Positions 1 to 7,618 of a DNA stretch of 64,000 nt are shown piece after piece; the first letter of the stretch is position 1, and every line of letters starts with the position of its first letter. The notes below the pieces were generated by a model. It did no database searches, was not told the origin of the DNA, and saw only the letters and a program-made list of their open reading frames with translations. The stretch spans positions 94,349 through 158,348 of the forward strand of contig NZ_GG749281.1 in the NCBI RefSeq assembly GCF_000160555.1, written 5' to 3'. The position numbers were made by a program, and so were the translations under genes. This DNA is from Centipeda noxia ATCC 43541. Its GTDB lineage: Bacteria > Bacillota > Negativicutes > Selenomonadales > Selenomonadaceae.

Positions 1-41
1 GGCAAACGCCGAGATTCAGCGGCGTGCAGGAGGGCTCTGAT

Positions 42-587
42 ATGCAGAAGGAACTTCGTCTCTCAGGCTCCGGCGGGCAGGGCGTCATCACTGCCGCCAT
101 CATCTTCGCCGAGGCAGCGGCTGCCTGCGGCATGAATGTCGCGCAGTCGCAGTCCTACGGTCCCGAGGCACGCGGCGGCGCATCCCGCTCCGAGGTCATC
201 GTCAGCGACGACGTGATCTATCATCCGCACGTCGAGCACCCCGACATCGTGCTCGCCATGACACAGGCGGCCGCGGACAAATACGCAGGCGATCTCGATC
301 CCGAAAAGGGCATCCTCATCGTCGACAGCGAGCTCGTCCCGAACGTGCCCGCGGCATCACACATCGTCTCTGTCCCCATCACGACGCTTGCCATCGAGAA
401 GATCGGCAAGGCGCTCTTCGCCAACATCGTCGCCCTCGGCACGATTACGCGCGTCTCCGGCATCGTGCCGCTCGAAGCGGTCAAGACTGCCGTCAGCCAC
501 CGCGTCCCGCCGCATACCGTCGACGCGAATATGCAGGCGCTGATGGTCGGATATGAGGCGGCGGAGGCAGCTGTTGCACAAAAGTAA
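42..587 (+). CDS. korC: 2-oxoacid:ferredoxin oxidoreductase, gamma subunit
   Basis: This is the gamma (catalytic-fold) subunit of a 2-oxoacid:ferredoxin oxidoreductase, probably the 2-oxoglutarate enzyme that makes succinyl-CoA, CO2 and reduced ferredoxin. The N-terminal SGSGGQGV motif and the following YGPEARGG segment are characteristic of the POR gamma domain. The 181-residue length fits a free-standing gamma subunit. I chose the ATG at 42 because AGGAGG at 28-33 lies 8 nt upstream; an in-frame GTG at 24 has no ribosome site. The alpha and beta subunits would lie before the window start. sucCD at 34.5 kb would act on the same product. The choice between 2-oxoglutarate and another 2-oxoacid is inferred. 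Confidence 0.85.
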   Translation: MQKELRLSGSGGQGVITAAIIFAEAAAACGMNVAQSQSYGPEARGGASRSEVIVSDDVIYHPHVEHPDIVLAMTQAAADKYAGDLDPEKGILIVDSELVPNVPAASHIVSVPITTLAIEKIGKALFANIVALGTITRVSGIVPLEAVKTAVSHRVPPHTVDANMQALMVGYEAAEAAVAQK

Positions 588-604
588 AACCGCTTTTGTG
601 CAAC
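573..604 (+). terminator. 12-bp hairpin at the end of korC
   Basis: GTTGCACAAAAG (573-584) pairs perfectly with CTTTTGTGCAAC (593-604) around an 8-nt loop that contains the korC stop codon. No T-run follows, so it may be an mRNA-stabilising or Rho-assisted end rather than a full intrinsic terminator. Confidence 0.45.
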
Positions 605-636
605 GGCCCCTACTATTGTATCAGTCTATAGTTATA

Positions 637-655
637 AGAAATCACTGATAAAAAG
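637..655 (+). repeat. Solo end of the MITE-like repeat
   Basis: AGAAATCACTGATAAAAAG closely matches the left end of the MITE-like elements at 24850 and 46584, but the rest of the element is absent. It may be a decayed remnant or a chance match; no partner end is visible nearby. Confidence 0.3.
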
Positions 656-711
656 ATTGTGCAAAAGTGTCGGCACTGGTTTTATCCGCGATTCATTTAT
701 CTTGAGATTTC

Positions 712-740
712 TTGACAGTGCACATGACTTGCATTATTCT
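712..740 (+). promoter_or_regulatory. Promoter of the relB-yafQ pair
   Basis: TTGACA at 712-717 and TATTCT at 735-740 are separated by 17 bp, 24 nt before the antitoxin start. A TGCA-centred inverted repeat lies in the spacer, where such antitoxins usually bind to repress their own operon. Confidence 0.7.
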
Positions 741-763
741 ATACATAAAAAGGAGGAATTGCA

Positions 764-1039
764 ATGTCACAGACCAACGTCAGCATACGCATGGACAACG
801 ATCTGAAGGAGCAGTTCAGCGCTTTTTGTGCGGATATGGGCATGAGCATGACGACGGCGTTCAATATCTTTGCGCGAAAGACGGTGCGGGAGTACCGTCT
901 TCCTTTTGAGATCGGCGGCGATCCCCTGAATGCCGAAACACGGGAAGCCCTCGACGAAGTCCGCCGTATGAAGGAAGATCCAGATCTCGGAAAACGCTAC
1001 ACCGATGTCGATGCGATGATGAAGGATCTGCTCGCATGA
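764..1039 (+). CDS. relB: RelB/DinJ-family antitoxin
   Basis: This is a 91-residue antitoxin with a ribbon-helix-helix N-terminus (SQTNVSIRMDNDLKEQF) for dimerisation and operator binding, and an acidic C-terminal tail that would wrap the toxin. It should neutralise the YafQ-type RNase encoded next and repress the promoter at 712-740. AGGAGG ends 7 nt before the ATG. Its last four bases (ATGA) overlap the toxin start, so the two are translationally coupled, as is usual for type II pairs. Confidence 0.88.
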   Translation: MSQTNVSIRMDNDLKEQFSAFCADMGMSMTTAFNIFARKTVREYRLPFEIGGDPLNAETREALDEVRRMKEDPDLGKRYTDVDAMMKDLLA

Positions 1040-1317
1040 AGTACACGATCCGTCCGACCTCCCGTTTCCAGAAGGACTTGAAACGTATTGCCAAGCGCGG
1101 CTATGATACGGAACTACTTTCTGCCGTCATTAAGAAACTGGCAAATGGCGAACCGCTGGAACAAAAACATTATGACCACATGCTCACAGGAAACTATATA
1201 GGATGCCGCGAGTGCCACATCACGCCGGACTGGCTACTCATTTATGAGATTTCTGATGATACGCTCCTGCTTTATCTGACGAGAACAGGAACACACAGTG
1301 ACCTGTTCAAAATGTAA
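1036..1317 (+). CDS. yafQ: YafQ/RelE-family mRNA interferase toxin
   Basis: This 93-residue RelE-fold toxin would cleave mRNA on the ribosome when free of its antitoxin. The family signature is complete: HITPDWLLIY near residue 60 and RTGTHSDLF at the C-terminus, which carry the histidine and aspartate residues used by YafQ enzymes. It starts inside the antitoxin stop (ATGA at 1036-1039). Strong MITE-end similarity upstream (637-655) and the terminator just after it suggest a small self-contained module. Confidence 0.88.
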   Translation: MKYTIRPTSRFQKDLKRIAKRGYDTELLSAVIKKLANGEPLEQKHYDHMLTGNYIGCRECHITPDWLLIYEISDDTLLLYLTRTGTHSDLFKM

Positions 1318-1352
1318 AACAAGCCTATGCACGAACGCATGGGCTTGTTTTC
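1316..1352 (+). terminator. Terminator after yafQ
   Basis: AAAACAAGCC...GGCTTGTTTT hairpin with a run of T on the 3' side. The symmetry means it could also end transcripts arriving on the minus strand. Confidence 0.8.
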
Positions 1353-1376
1353 TTATGTCCGCAGATCTTTTGTTCC

Positions 1377-2336
1377 TTATTTCACCCCTGCACCGTCGAG
1401 CGCGGCACGGACACTCTTCTGTGAACGCAGGAGTTTCTCCATCTCGTCATCGGGCAGGCGCACCTCGAAGGAGCGCACGATGCCGTCCTGACTGATCATG
1501 CGCGGAATGGAGAGCGCAACATCACGCATGCCGTATGCACCGTCCATGACAGCGGAGCAGGGCAGGATCGTATGCTCGTTGTAGAGGATCGCCTTGATGA
1601 AGCGGCAGGCGACCATGGCGATGCCCGTATTCGTATATCCCTTCAGATTGACGACATCATAGGCCGTCTGTATGATCCCATGCTCGATATCGCAGCGGTC
1701 GAGTTTTTCACTGCGCTCGAAATACGCGTCGAGATAATCGAGACCGAGACTGGCGCAGTTCACCGTTGACCATGCGACAAAGGCGTCGTTGCCATGCTCT
1801 CCGAGCACGTAGCCCTGGACATTCTTCGGATCGATATCGTAATGTTCGGCAAGGATATAGCGCAGGCGATACGTCTCGAGCAGTGTTCCCGTACCGAGAA
1901 TCTTTGCACGCGGATAGTCGAACTCCGTCGAAACGACATACGTCGCCACATCGAGCGGGTTTGTAATCATGATGATCATGGCATCCTTCGTGTACTTCAC
2001 AATTTCACTGAACACAGAGCGCATGACCTTCGTATTCGTGCTCGCGAGTTTCAGCCGATTGGGCGTCTCACCGGGCAGGATGGACGGTCCCGCCGTGATG
2101 ACGATGAATGACGCATCGCGGCAGTCCTCATACGTCCCGGGATGAATCTTGATGTTCGTACTGTACGGCGAAGACATCGCATGACTCGTATCGAGTGCCT
2201 CGCCGCGCGCACGATCCATATCGAGATCAATGAGCGCGATCTCGGAGGCGAGCTGAAAATCCGTGATCTTATTGAGTACGGCAGAGCCTACATGGCTTGC
2301 CCCGATGATGACGACTTTTCCAATGTGAATCGACAT
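1377..2336 (-). CDS. ldh: L-lactate dehydrogenase
   Basis: This is an NAD-dependent L-lactate dehydrogenase (319 residues) interconverting pyruvate and lactate in fermentation. It has the Rossmann signature KVVIIGASHVGSAV at the N-terminus, the ITNPLDVATY segment, and GEHGND with the catalytic histidine. I chose the ATG at 2336 (MSIHIGKVV) because GGGAGG lies 8 nt upstream; an in-frame upstream extension has no ribosome site. Transcription should start near 2470 from a strong promoter and cross a leader hairpin plus an intrinsic terminator (2359-2397), so expression is probably controlled by attenuation or antitermination. Confidence 0.92.
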   Translation of the reverse strand: MSIHIGKVVIIGASHVGSAVLNKITDFQLASEIALIDLDMDRARGEALDTSHAMSSPYSTNIKIHPGTYEDCRDASFIVITAGPSILPGETPNRLKLASTNTKVMRSVFSEIVKYTKDAMIIMITNPLDVATYVVSTEFDYPRAKILGTGTLLETYRLRYILAEHYDIDPKNVQGYVLGEHGNDAFVAWSTVNCASLGLDYLDAYFERSEKLDRCDIEHGIIQTAYDVVNLKGYTNTGIAMVACRFIKAILYNEHTILPCSAVMDGAYGMRDVALSIPRMISQDGIVRSFEVRLPDDEMEKLLRSQKSVRAALDGAGVK

Positions 2337-2358
2337 GGCAAAAACCTCCCTGCACATC

Positions 2359-2397
2359 AAAAAAGCCCGACCGCACACAGTTCATGTGCAGGCGGGC
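2359..2397 (-). terminator. Leader terminator in front of ldh
   Basis: Read on the minus strand, GCCCG pairs with CGGGC across a longer imperfect stem, followed by six T. It sits between the promoter and the ldh ribosome site, so it can only act as an attenuator. Confidence 0.75.
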
Positions 2398-2427
2398 GTG
2401 AATACTGAAAGGAAAATCGGATCGATC

Positions 2428-2476
2428 ATGGCGCACCCCTTCTTTCGGATACGTTCCGCAGGATGCCCTGCGCCAT
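2428..2476 (-). promoter_or_regulatory. Structured ldh leader stem
   Basis: ATGGCGCA (2428-2435) pairs with TGCGCCAT (2469-2476), extendable with one mismatch. The 5' side of this RNA stem begins at or just before the predicted transcript start near 2470. A second palindrome, CGCAGG-ATGC-CCTGCG (2457-2472), overlaps the start. It does not match a leader class I know. Confidence 0.45.
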
Positions 2477-2477
2477 C

Positions 2478-2506
2478 ATCCTAGCACCGCGGGGAATTGG
2501 TGTCAA
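2478..2506 (-). promoter_or_regulatory. ldh promoter
   Basis: On the minus strand TTGACA (2506-2501), a 17-bp spacer and TAGGAT (2483-2478). Confidence 0.75.
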
Positions 2507-2578
2507 CCGATTTCAGCGTGTATACAGTACAGTTTCTTTTCTTTGCAGCAAGTTTATTTGCACTTTACAAAACACACG

Positions 2579-2607
2579 TTCACAAAAATAATCTTTCGTG
2601 ATATAAT
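2579..2607 (+). promoter_or_regulatory. Promoter of the type I toxin mRNA
   Basis: TTCACA (2579-2584), 17-bp spacer, TATAAT (2602-2607). The predicted transcript runs from about 2614 to the terminator at 2927-2954, leaving a roughly 180-nt untranslated leader before the peptide. Confidence 0.65.
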
Positions 2608-2796
2608 CCACGCAGGTGTTGCCAACAACAACGGGTAGGCGGTCGATTCTCAGCCCCTTTGGCGGTCAACGGCATCCAATCGCGCGTCGCATTTCATGCT
2701 TGCGCTCTTGGGTCGTTTTCGCATACGACCTGTTTCCCAATCGTCTGTGCCCTCCGAGCTTGACTCTTGGACAGGTCAGCAAAAGGGGGCATGCTT

Positions 2797-2865
2797 ATGG
2801 GACCATATGAGTTTCTCTCACTGGTATTCCTCGTTACAATTTGCGTTGTATCGTACAAAGCATAA
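2797..2865 (+). CDS. Type I toxin peptide, holin-like (TxpA-type)
   Basis: This 22-residue peptide (MGPYEFLSLVFLVTICVVSY plus KA) has one hydrophobic segment and a short basic end. It resembles the putative holin-like toxins common in Firmicutes, which insert in the inner membrane. AAGGGGG lies about 8 nt before the ATG; an in-frame ATG at 2791 is too close to it. The 3' half of its mRNA is complementary to a divergently transcribed antisense RNA (2862-2956). The downstream sequence, with a GCCGCC/GGCGGC stem followed by GGGGCTGACCG, is the layout I know from this toxin family. It is short enough to be missed by ordinary gene callers. Confidence 0.75.
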   Translation: MGPYEFLSLVFLVTICVVSYKA

Positions 2866-2956
2866 GAAAAGCCGCCCTCAGTGACCAAACCTAGGCGGCT
2901 AATCTTAGTTCGTTTCTAGCAGAGGGGCTGACCGTTTACCGGCAGCACCTTTTTCT
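2862..2956 (-). ncRNA. Antisense RNA antitoxin (RatA-like)
   Basis: A strong minus-strand promoter (2963-2991) starts an RNA near 2956. It ends at a GCCGCC...GGCGGC hairpin (2871-2899) followed by a T-rich run on that strand. The roughly 95-nt product overlaps the 3' end of the toxin mRNA and would pair with it, blocking translation or triggering decay. The roles follow from txpA/ratA-type systems; the pairing itself is seen directly. Confidence 0.7.
2927..2954 (+). terminator. Terminator of the type I toxin mRNA
   Basis: GCTGACCG pairs with CGGCAGC around a short loop, followed by ACCTTTTT on the plus strand. Confidence 0.6.
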
Positions 2957-2962
2957 GTGTTT

Positions 2963-2991
2963 ATTATACAATTTCCGTGTATTTCCGTCAA
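2963..2991 (-). promoter_or_regulatory. Promoter of the antisense antitoxin RNA
   Basis: On the minus strand TTGACG (2991-2986), 17-bp spacer, TATAAT (2968-2963): near-consensus and stronger than the toxin promoter. It overlaps the stop codon of the neighbouring phosphorylase gene. Confidence 0.8.
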
Positions 2992-3836
2992 CCCTTATCC
3001 GACTCCGCGTTGTAGACATCCTTCAGCAGTGTCTCCTTGCGCAGGCTGCGGCATTCGCAGATGCTCTCCTCGGCGGGAACGCTGCGGATGGCGGCGAGCA
3101 GGATGTCGCCGATCATGGGCGCATCGTCGTAGAATATCTGCGCGAGCGTGTCGTGCGACCACGGACGGATGCCCTCGCCGTAGTTGACGACGAAGTACAG
3201 CCCCGCATAGCACGCGCCGATCTCGCGCGCAAGGTAGACCTCGGGCGCGAGGCTCTGCCCCACGATGTCCGCGTGCCCTTTCAGCATCGCGATCTCTGCA
3301 GGGCTCTCGAAATGCCGCCCGTCGGTGACGGCGTAAATGCCGCGGTCAAAGATGCGGCCCGTATAGCGCTTCCTCGTTTCCTCAATGAGCGCCGTGCGAA
3401 GTTCCGCACAGAGCGCATCCCGCATCACAAGAAGATAGCGCCCGTCGAGCATGACATCCTTGCGCACGGACATATCAAGGTAATCGTCTGGGATGAGGAA
3501 GTCGCGCGGGTCGAGCAGCGGGTTCACCGTCCCGACGCCGCCCTCGGAGAGAATGCGCCGCACGCCCGCCTCCCGCAGCACCCAGAACACCTGCCGCGAG
3601 GCATCCGCGCGCGTCACGCCGCTGCGCCAGCCGTGCATACGGCAGGTCAGCACGCGCCGTCCCGCGACGGAGAAGAGGCGGAAGGCAGGACTCTCGCCGT
3701 AGGGTGTTGCAAAGTGCAGCCCGTCCGCGAGGATCTCCACATCCGCCGCCATCGAGGCACGCGGGAAGTCGCTCGAGAGCGTCCCCGAACCACCGATGAC
3801 GGCATAGCCCGCTGCCGGAACCTGTTGCTCTGCCAT
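2988..3836 (-). CDS. MTAP/PNP-family nucleoside phosphorylase, probably futalosine pathway
   Basis: This 282-residue protein belongs to the methylthioadenosine/purine nucleoside phosphorylase family: GGSGTL near the N-terminus (phosphate loop), MHGWRSG in the middle, and the TDGRHFESPAEI substrate segment. It lies 1 bp downstream of mqnC, which itself overlaps mqnE. The setting suggests that it removes the adenine or hypoxanthine base from aminodeoxyfutalosine or futalosine, the step done by MqnB or MTAN elsewhere. Straight MTA salvage remains possible. The start has an AGG-rich ribosome site in the mqnC end. Confidence 0.72.
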   Translation of the reverse strand: MAEQQVPAAGYAVIGGSGTLSSDFPRASMAADVEILADGLHFATPYGESPAFRLFSVAGRRVLTCRMHGWRSGVTRADASRQVFWVLREAGVRRILSEGGVGTVNPLLDPRDFLIPDDYLDMSVRKDVMLDGRYLLVMRDALCAELRTALIEETRKRYTGRIFDRGIYAVTDGRHFESPAEIAMLKGHADIVGQSLAPEVYLAREIGACYAGLYFVVNYGEGIRPWSHDTLAQIFYDDAPMIGDILLAAIRSVPAEESICECRSLRKETLLKDVYNAESDKG

Positions 3837-3837
3837 A

Positions 3838-4863
3838 TCAAAACCTCCGTATCACGCGATACTGCGTGTCACGCTGTGCCGGCTCTCTGCCTGCGCCGTG
3901 AATCAGATCGATCATCTTCTTGATCGACATATTATACCGCGTCCCCGCGGCACGCACGACATTCTCCTCGAGCATGATGCTCCCGAGATCATCTGCGCCG
4001 AAGCCGAGGGTCAGCTGACCGATGCGCTCGCCCTGCGTCACCCACGAGCCCTGGATGTGCGCAACATTGTCCATGTAGAGACGCGTAAGGGCAAGTGTTC
4101 GCATATAATCCCAGCTCGACGTCTTCTCTCCGCCGAGTGCGGTATTGCCCGGCTGGAACGTCCATGTGATGAACGCACGGAAGCCGCCCGTCTCCTCCTG
4201 CAGCCGGCGGATGTGCTCCATGTGCTCCACGCGCTCCGCCATCGTCTCGCCGAAGCCGATCACCATCGTCGCCGTCGACTTCATGCCGATCTTGTGCGCC
4301 GTCCGCATCACACGCAGCCAATCCTCGGTCATGATCTTCTTCGGTGCGATGAGCTTGCGTACGCGGTCGACGAGGATCTCCGCACCGCCGCCGGGGAGCG
4401 ACGAGAGCCCCGCATCCTGCAGCCGCCGCAGCGTATCCTCGACCGTAAGCCCCTCCTTTTGGGCGAAATACAGGATCTCCGTCGCCGTAAAGGAGTGGAT
4501 CACGATGGAGGGATAGCGGCTGCGGATGGCGCGCAGCATATCCTCGTAGTACGAGAGCGGCAGATCGGGATGGATGCCGCCCTGGATCATGACCTGCGTT
4601 CCTCCCGCTGCCGCCGTCTCGCCGACCTTCGCGAGAATCTCCTCCAGCGGCAGGAGATACGCATCCTCCGCATCCTGTTTCGTGTAGAATGCGCAAAAAC
4701 GGCACTCGTTCACGCAGATATTCGTGTAATTGATGTTGCGGTCAACGATGAACGTCACCGTATCGCCGAACCGCCGCCGCCGCTCCGCGTCCGCCGCGCG
4801 CCCGAGTTCGATCGGGTCGCCGTGCGTGAGGAGATCGGCAGCCTCCTGCTCCGTGAGTCTCAT
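3838..4863 (-). CDS. mqnC: Cyclic dehypoxanthinyl futalosine synthase
   Basis: This radical SAM enzyme cyclises dehypoxanthinyl futalosine in menaquinone synthesis. The CVNECRFC motif near residue 51 (CxxxCxxC) binds the iron-sulfur cluster. GGIHPDLPLSYYEDMLRAI and SLPGGGAEIL are typical MqnC segments. The 341-residue length is normal. It overlaps the upstream mqnE by 4 bp (ATGA) and is followed after 1 bp by the phosphorylase, so the three are one operon. Confidence 0.88.
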   Translation of the reverse strand: MRLTEQEAADLLTHGDPIELGRAADAERRRRFGDTVTFIVDRNINYTNICVNECRFCAFYTKQDAEDAYLLPLEEILAKVGETAAAGGTQVMIQGGIHPDLPLSYYEDMLRAIRSRYPSIVIHSFTATEILYFAQKEGLTVEDTLRRLQDAGLSSLPGGGAEILVDRVRKLIAPKKIMTEDWLRVMRTAHKIGMKSTATMVIGFGETMAERVEHMEHIRRLQEETGGFRAFITWTFQPGNTALGGEKTSSWDYMRTLALTRLYMDNVAHIQGSWVTQGERIGQLTLGFGADDLGSIMLEENVVRAAGTRYNMSIKKMIDLIHGAGREPAQRDTQYRVIRRF

Positions 4864-5957
4864 GCGCCCTCCCCTGCCGCGATCGGTCGATAAAACGTAT
4901 CGCGCTCCACGGGCTCATAGCCCGCCTCGCGGATCATCGCATCCAGTTCGCTCCGCGTGATGCCCGTCTGCGTCTGTGCCCCCGCCGCGTGGATGATCTT
5001 CTCCTCGCCGATCGTGCCGTCGAGATCGTCCGCACCGAAGCCGAGTGCCAGCTGCGCAATCGGCTGCGTCAGCATGACCCAGAACGCCTTGAAATGCGCC
5101 ACATTGTCGAGGACAAGGCGTGAGAGCGCGAGCATCTTCATATCCTCCCACGCGCCGACGCGCGCGAGTTTCCGCTCCGCACCGAGCACCGTATTCTCGG
5201 GGTGAAACGGAAAGAGCATAAACGCCTGAAAGCCGCCCGTCTCATCCTGCAGTTCGCGCAAGGCAAGCAGATGGTCGATGCGCTCCTCCACCATCTCGAT
5301 GTGTCCGTACATCATGGAGGCATTTGTACGGATGCCGAGCGCGTGTGCCGTACGCATACAGTCGAGCCACTCCGAACGCGTCGCCTTGTTCGGGCAGATG
5401 ACGGCGCGCACACGATCGGAGAGAATCTCCGCCCCGCCGCCGGGGAGGGATGAGAGCCCCGCCGCCTGCAAACGGCGCAGGATGTCGCGAACAGAAAGCC
5501 CCTCGCCTTTTGCAAAGTTCACAATCTCCACGGGCGTGAATGCCTTGATGTCCGCATGGGGAAGCGCCGCGCGCACCTGCCGCACCACGCCCTCGTAGTA
5601 GGAGAAGGGACGGTCGGGATGGAGCGCACTCACGATATGGATCTCCGTGAGGCGCGGCGTATTTTTCGCCGTCTCCAGCACGCGCGCCACATCGTCGGTC
5701 TCCATGATGTAGCCGCGCGCATCGCCGCGTTCCACCTGGAACGCGCAGAGCGGACAGTTCGCACTGCAGATGTTCGTGAGATTGATGTGACGGTTCACCG
5801 TATAGTAGACATTCTTCCCGCTCGCGCGCTCCTTCGCCGCACGCGCCCACGCACCGAGCGCGAGGAGGTCGTTGTCCTCATAGAGGAGGAGTGCATCCTC
5901 CTTCGTCAGCCGTGCCCCGCGCTCTGCGGCCGCGCGGGCATTCGTTCGATTGCTCAT
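4860..5957 (-). CDS. mqnE: Aminofutalosine synthase
   Basis: This 365-residue radical SAM enzyme joins the chorismate-derived enolpyruvyl group to SAM-derived adenosine, giving aminofutalosine. CSANCPLC (CxxxCxxC) is present, as are SSLPGGGAEIL, YGHIEMVEERIDHL and LGFGADDLDGT, which set MqnE apart from MqnC. It is first gene of a mqnE-mqnC-phosphorylase operon. A possible promoter lies near 5990 on the minus strand (TTGATA with a poor -10). A second MqnE-type gene lies at 7619. Confidence 0.85.
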   Translation of the reverse strand: MSNRTNARAAAERGARLTKEDALLLYEDNDLLALGAWARAAKERASGKNVYYTVNRHINLTNICSANCPLCAFQVERGDARGYIMETDDVARVLETAKNTPRLTEIHIVSALHPDRPFSYYEGVVRQVRAALPHADIKAFTPVEIVNFAKGEGLSVRDILRRLQAAGLSSLPGGGAEILSDRVRAVICPNKATRSEWLDCMRTAHALGIRTNASMMYGHIEMVEERIDHLLALRELQDETGGFQAFMLFPFHPENTVLGAERKLARVGAWEDMKMLALSRLVLDNVAHFKAFWVMLTQPIAQLALGFGADDLDGTIGEEKIIHAAGAQTQTGITRSELDAMIREAGYEPVERDTFYRPIAAGEGA

Positions 5958-6152
5958 GGTCCGATACTCTCCTTATCACACTCCCGCAAGTGTATCAAAT
6001 GCGGCGCGCTTTTGCAAATTCCGCAGCACGGGGCCGAGCTTGCTTTTCTCGGGTGTTTCATGCTATCATGCGGTTCGTACCGACGAAGGAAAATATATGC
6101 CCACCGATTACCTATCGGACATAGATCAAGGATTTACAAAACGGAGTACTGT

Positions 6153-7550
6153 ATGACACTGCTCGAACAGTGCCAAATTTGGCACGAGAACGAAGAATTT
6201 CAAAAGATCATCGCGGAGCTCGAAGCCATCCCCGCAGAGGAGCGCACGCCGGAACTGGACAGCGAGCTTGCACGCGCCTACAACAACGCGGCGGGCACGG
6301 GTGATCGCGCCTATTTCGAAAAGGCAATCGAGCTCCTCACGCCGCACGCAGATTACTTCCATGGCGATCATCTCTGGAACTACCGCATGGGGTACGCCTA
6401 TTACCACCTCGGTCAGGAGAGACGCGCGCTGCCCTACTTCGAGGCAGCACTTGCCGCGCTCCCGGGTGATGCAGACACGATGCAGATGATCGCGGCCTGC
6501 CAAAAGCATCTTTCCACCCCCAATGCGGCGCGCAAGCCCCTGCTCTCCCCCACAGCGATCCGAAAGCTTGAGGCAATGGACGACGGCGGGACGGGCTATT
6601 TCTACAAGATGCTGTACTATCTGGAGGCGTACATCAAGAACGGCATGATCAAGGGGAATTTTACGCGCGAGGAAGCGCACGCCGATCTCGATATTGCCCT
6701 CTGGTACGCGTACGCGTGCAACAATCTGGACGACTACGAATACTATTACCGCACGATGCAGTGGATGCCGGCCTCTGAGGCGAACGCGCGCGGCTGCGGC
6801 ACATGGTACTACCGCTATGCCGTCGCGCTCATGTACTGCGGCCGCCTCGATGACGCACTCCGCGCGGTCGAAAAGGGCGCACAGGAGGAGCCGGACTATC
6901 CGTGGACGTATCTGCAGCTCGGCAAGCTCCGCGCGCATTTCGGCGACCACGACGGCGCGCTCGATGCCGTGCAGAAGGGACTCTCCCTCGTGCCGGACGA
7001 CCACGAGTTCCTGACGCTCGCGCGCGAGATCAAGGCAGGCGCAACGATTGAACAGATGTCGTACCACTGGATTGACCCCGCCTTTGACGAGGAGCTGCAG
7101 GAGGCATCTGCAGGAGAAACCCTTGGGATGCGCGACGGTGTTGATGCAGACGGGGAACGCGGCGACAAACAGCGCGCCATCGCCTGCATGACGATGAACG
7201 AGGCGGGACTCTCCTATTTCAAGCAGCTCTTTCGTCCCGACCCGCAGGACTACGAGAGGGATGCGCCCTTTTGCAGCTTCTGTTACACCGTGAAGGGCAC
7301 GCCTGTAAAGCTCGTCTTCCGCATGAACGAGGCGGGTCTGTCGAAACGCGATCCCGCGTGGCTGCGCACGCAAAAGGAACGCCTCGACGACGGCCGCTGG
7401 CTGAAACGAGTCAGCGGCGAGGGAACCGGAGTCCTGACTGCAGTCCACTACGAGCTGGACAATCAGGTCACGCTCGCGTACCAGTACCCGTGGCAGGAGA
7501 AAAATGTCTACATCCCGCTCGATGAGGACGGAAATCCCGCCGAAGAATAA
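6153..7550 (+). CDS. TPR-repeat protein of unknown function
   Basis: This 465-residue cytoplasmic protein has tetratricopeptide-type helical repeats from about residue 30 to 300 (for example residues around YRMGYAYYHLGQERRALPYF) and a separate C-terminal domain of about 100 residues rich in aromatic residues. No signal peptide. The ATG at 6153 follows GGAG at 6143-6146; a long in-frame upstream extension has no ribosome site. It is convergent with mqnE2 and divergent from mqnE, so a link to menaquinone synthesis is only positional. Such proteins usually act as scaffolds; no specific function is claimed. Confidence 0.7.
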   Translation: MTLLEQCQIWHENEEFQKIIAELEAIPAEERTPELDSELARAYNNAAGTGDRAYFEKAIELLTPHADYFHGDHLWNYRMGYAYYHLGQERRALPYFEAALAALPGDADTMQMIAACQKHLSTPNAARKPLLSPTAIRKLEAMDDGGTGYFYKMLYYLEAYIKNGMIKGNFTREEAHADLDIALWYAYACNNLDDYEYYYRTMQWMPASEANARGCGTWYYRYAVALMYCGRLDDALRAVEKGAQEEPDYPWTYLQLGKLRAHFGDHDGALDAVQKGLSLVPDDHEFLTLAREIKAGATIEQMSYHWIDPAFDEELQEASAGETLGMRDGVDADGERGDKQRAIACMTMNEAGLSYFKQLFRPDPQDYERDAPFCSFCYTVKGTPVKLVFRMNEAGLSKRDPAWLRTQKERLDDGRWLKRVSGEGTGVLTAVHYELDNQVTLAYQYPWQEKNVYIPLDEDGNPAEE

Positions 7551-7560
7551 CTTCTCTGTC

Positions 7561-7597
7561 AAAAAGACGAACTCTGCTTCATGGAGTTCGTCTTTTT
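7561..7597. terminator. Bidirectional terminator
   Basis: AAAAAGACGAACTC pairs with GAGTTCGTCTTTTT, giving T-runs on both strands between the convergent TPR gene and mqnE2. Confidence 0.85.
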
Positions 7598-7618
7598 GAA
7601 TCCCTAATCAGCGCATCC

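Noticed and set aside
2425-2479. A 17-codon leader peptide upstream of ldh
   Set aside because: Its ATG codons (2479 and 2476) lie in or before the predicted -10 element and transcript start, so they would not be in the RNA.
2616-2884. Longer frames in the type I toxin leader
   Set aside because: They lack ribosome sites, overlap each other and end without domain features; only the 22-residue peptide is supported.
5556-6152. A 199-residue N-terminal extension of the TPR protein
   Set aside because: It lies antisense to mqnE, is arginine- and histidine-rich, and the ribosome site fits ATG 6153.
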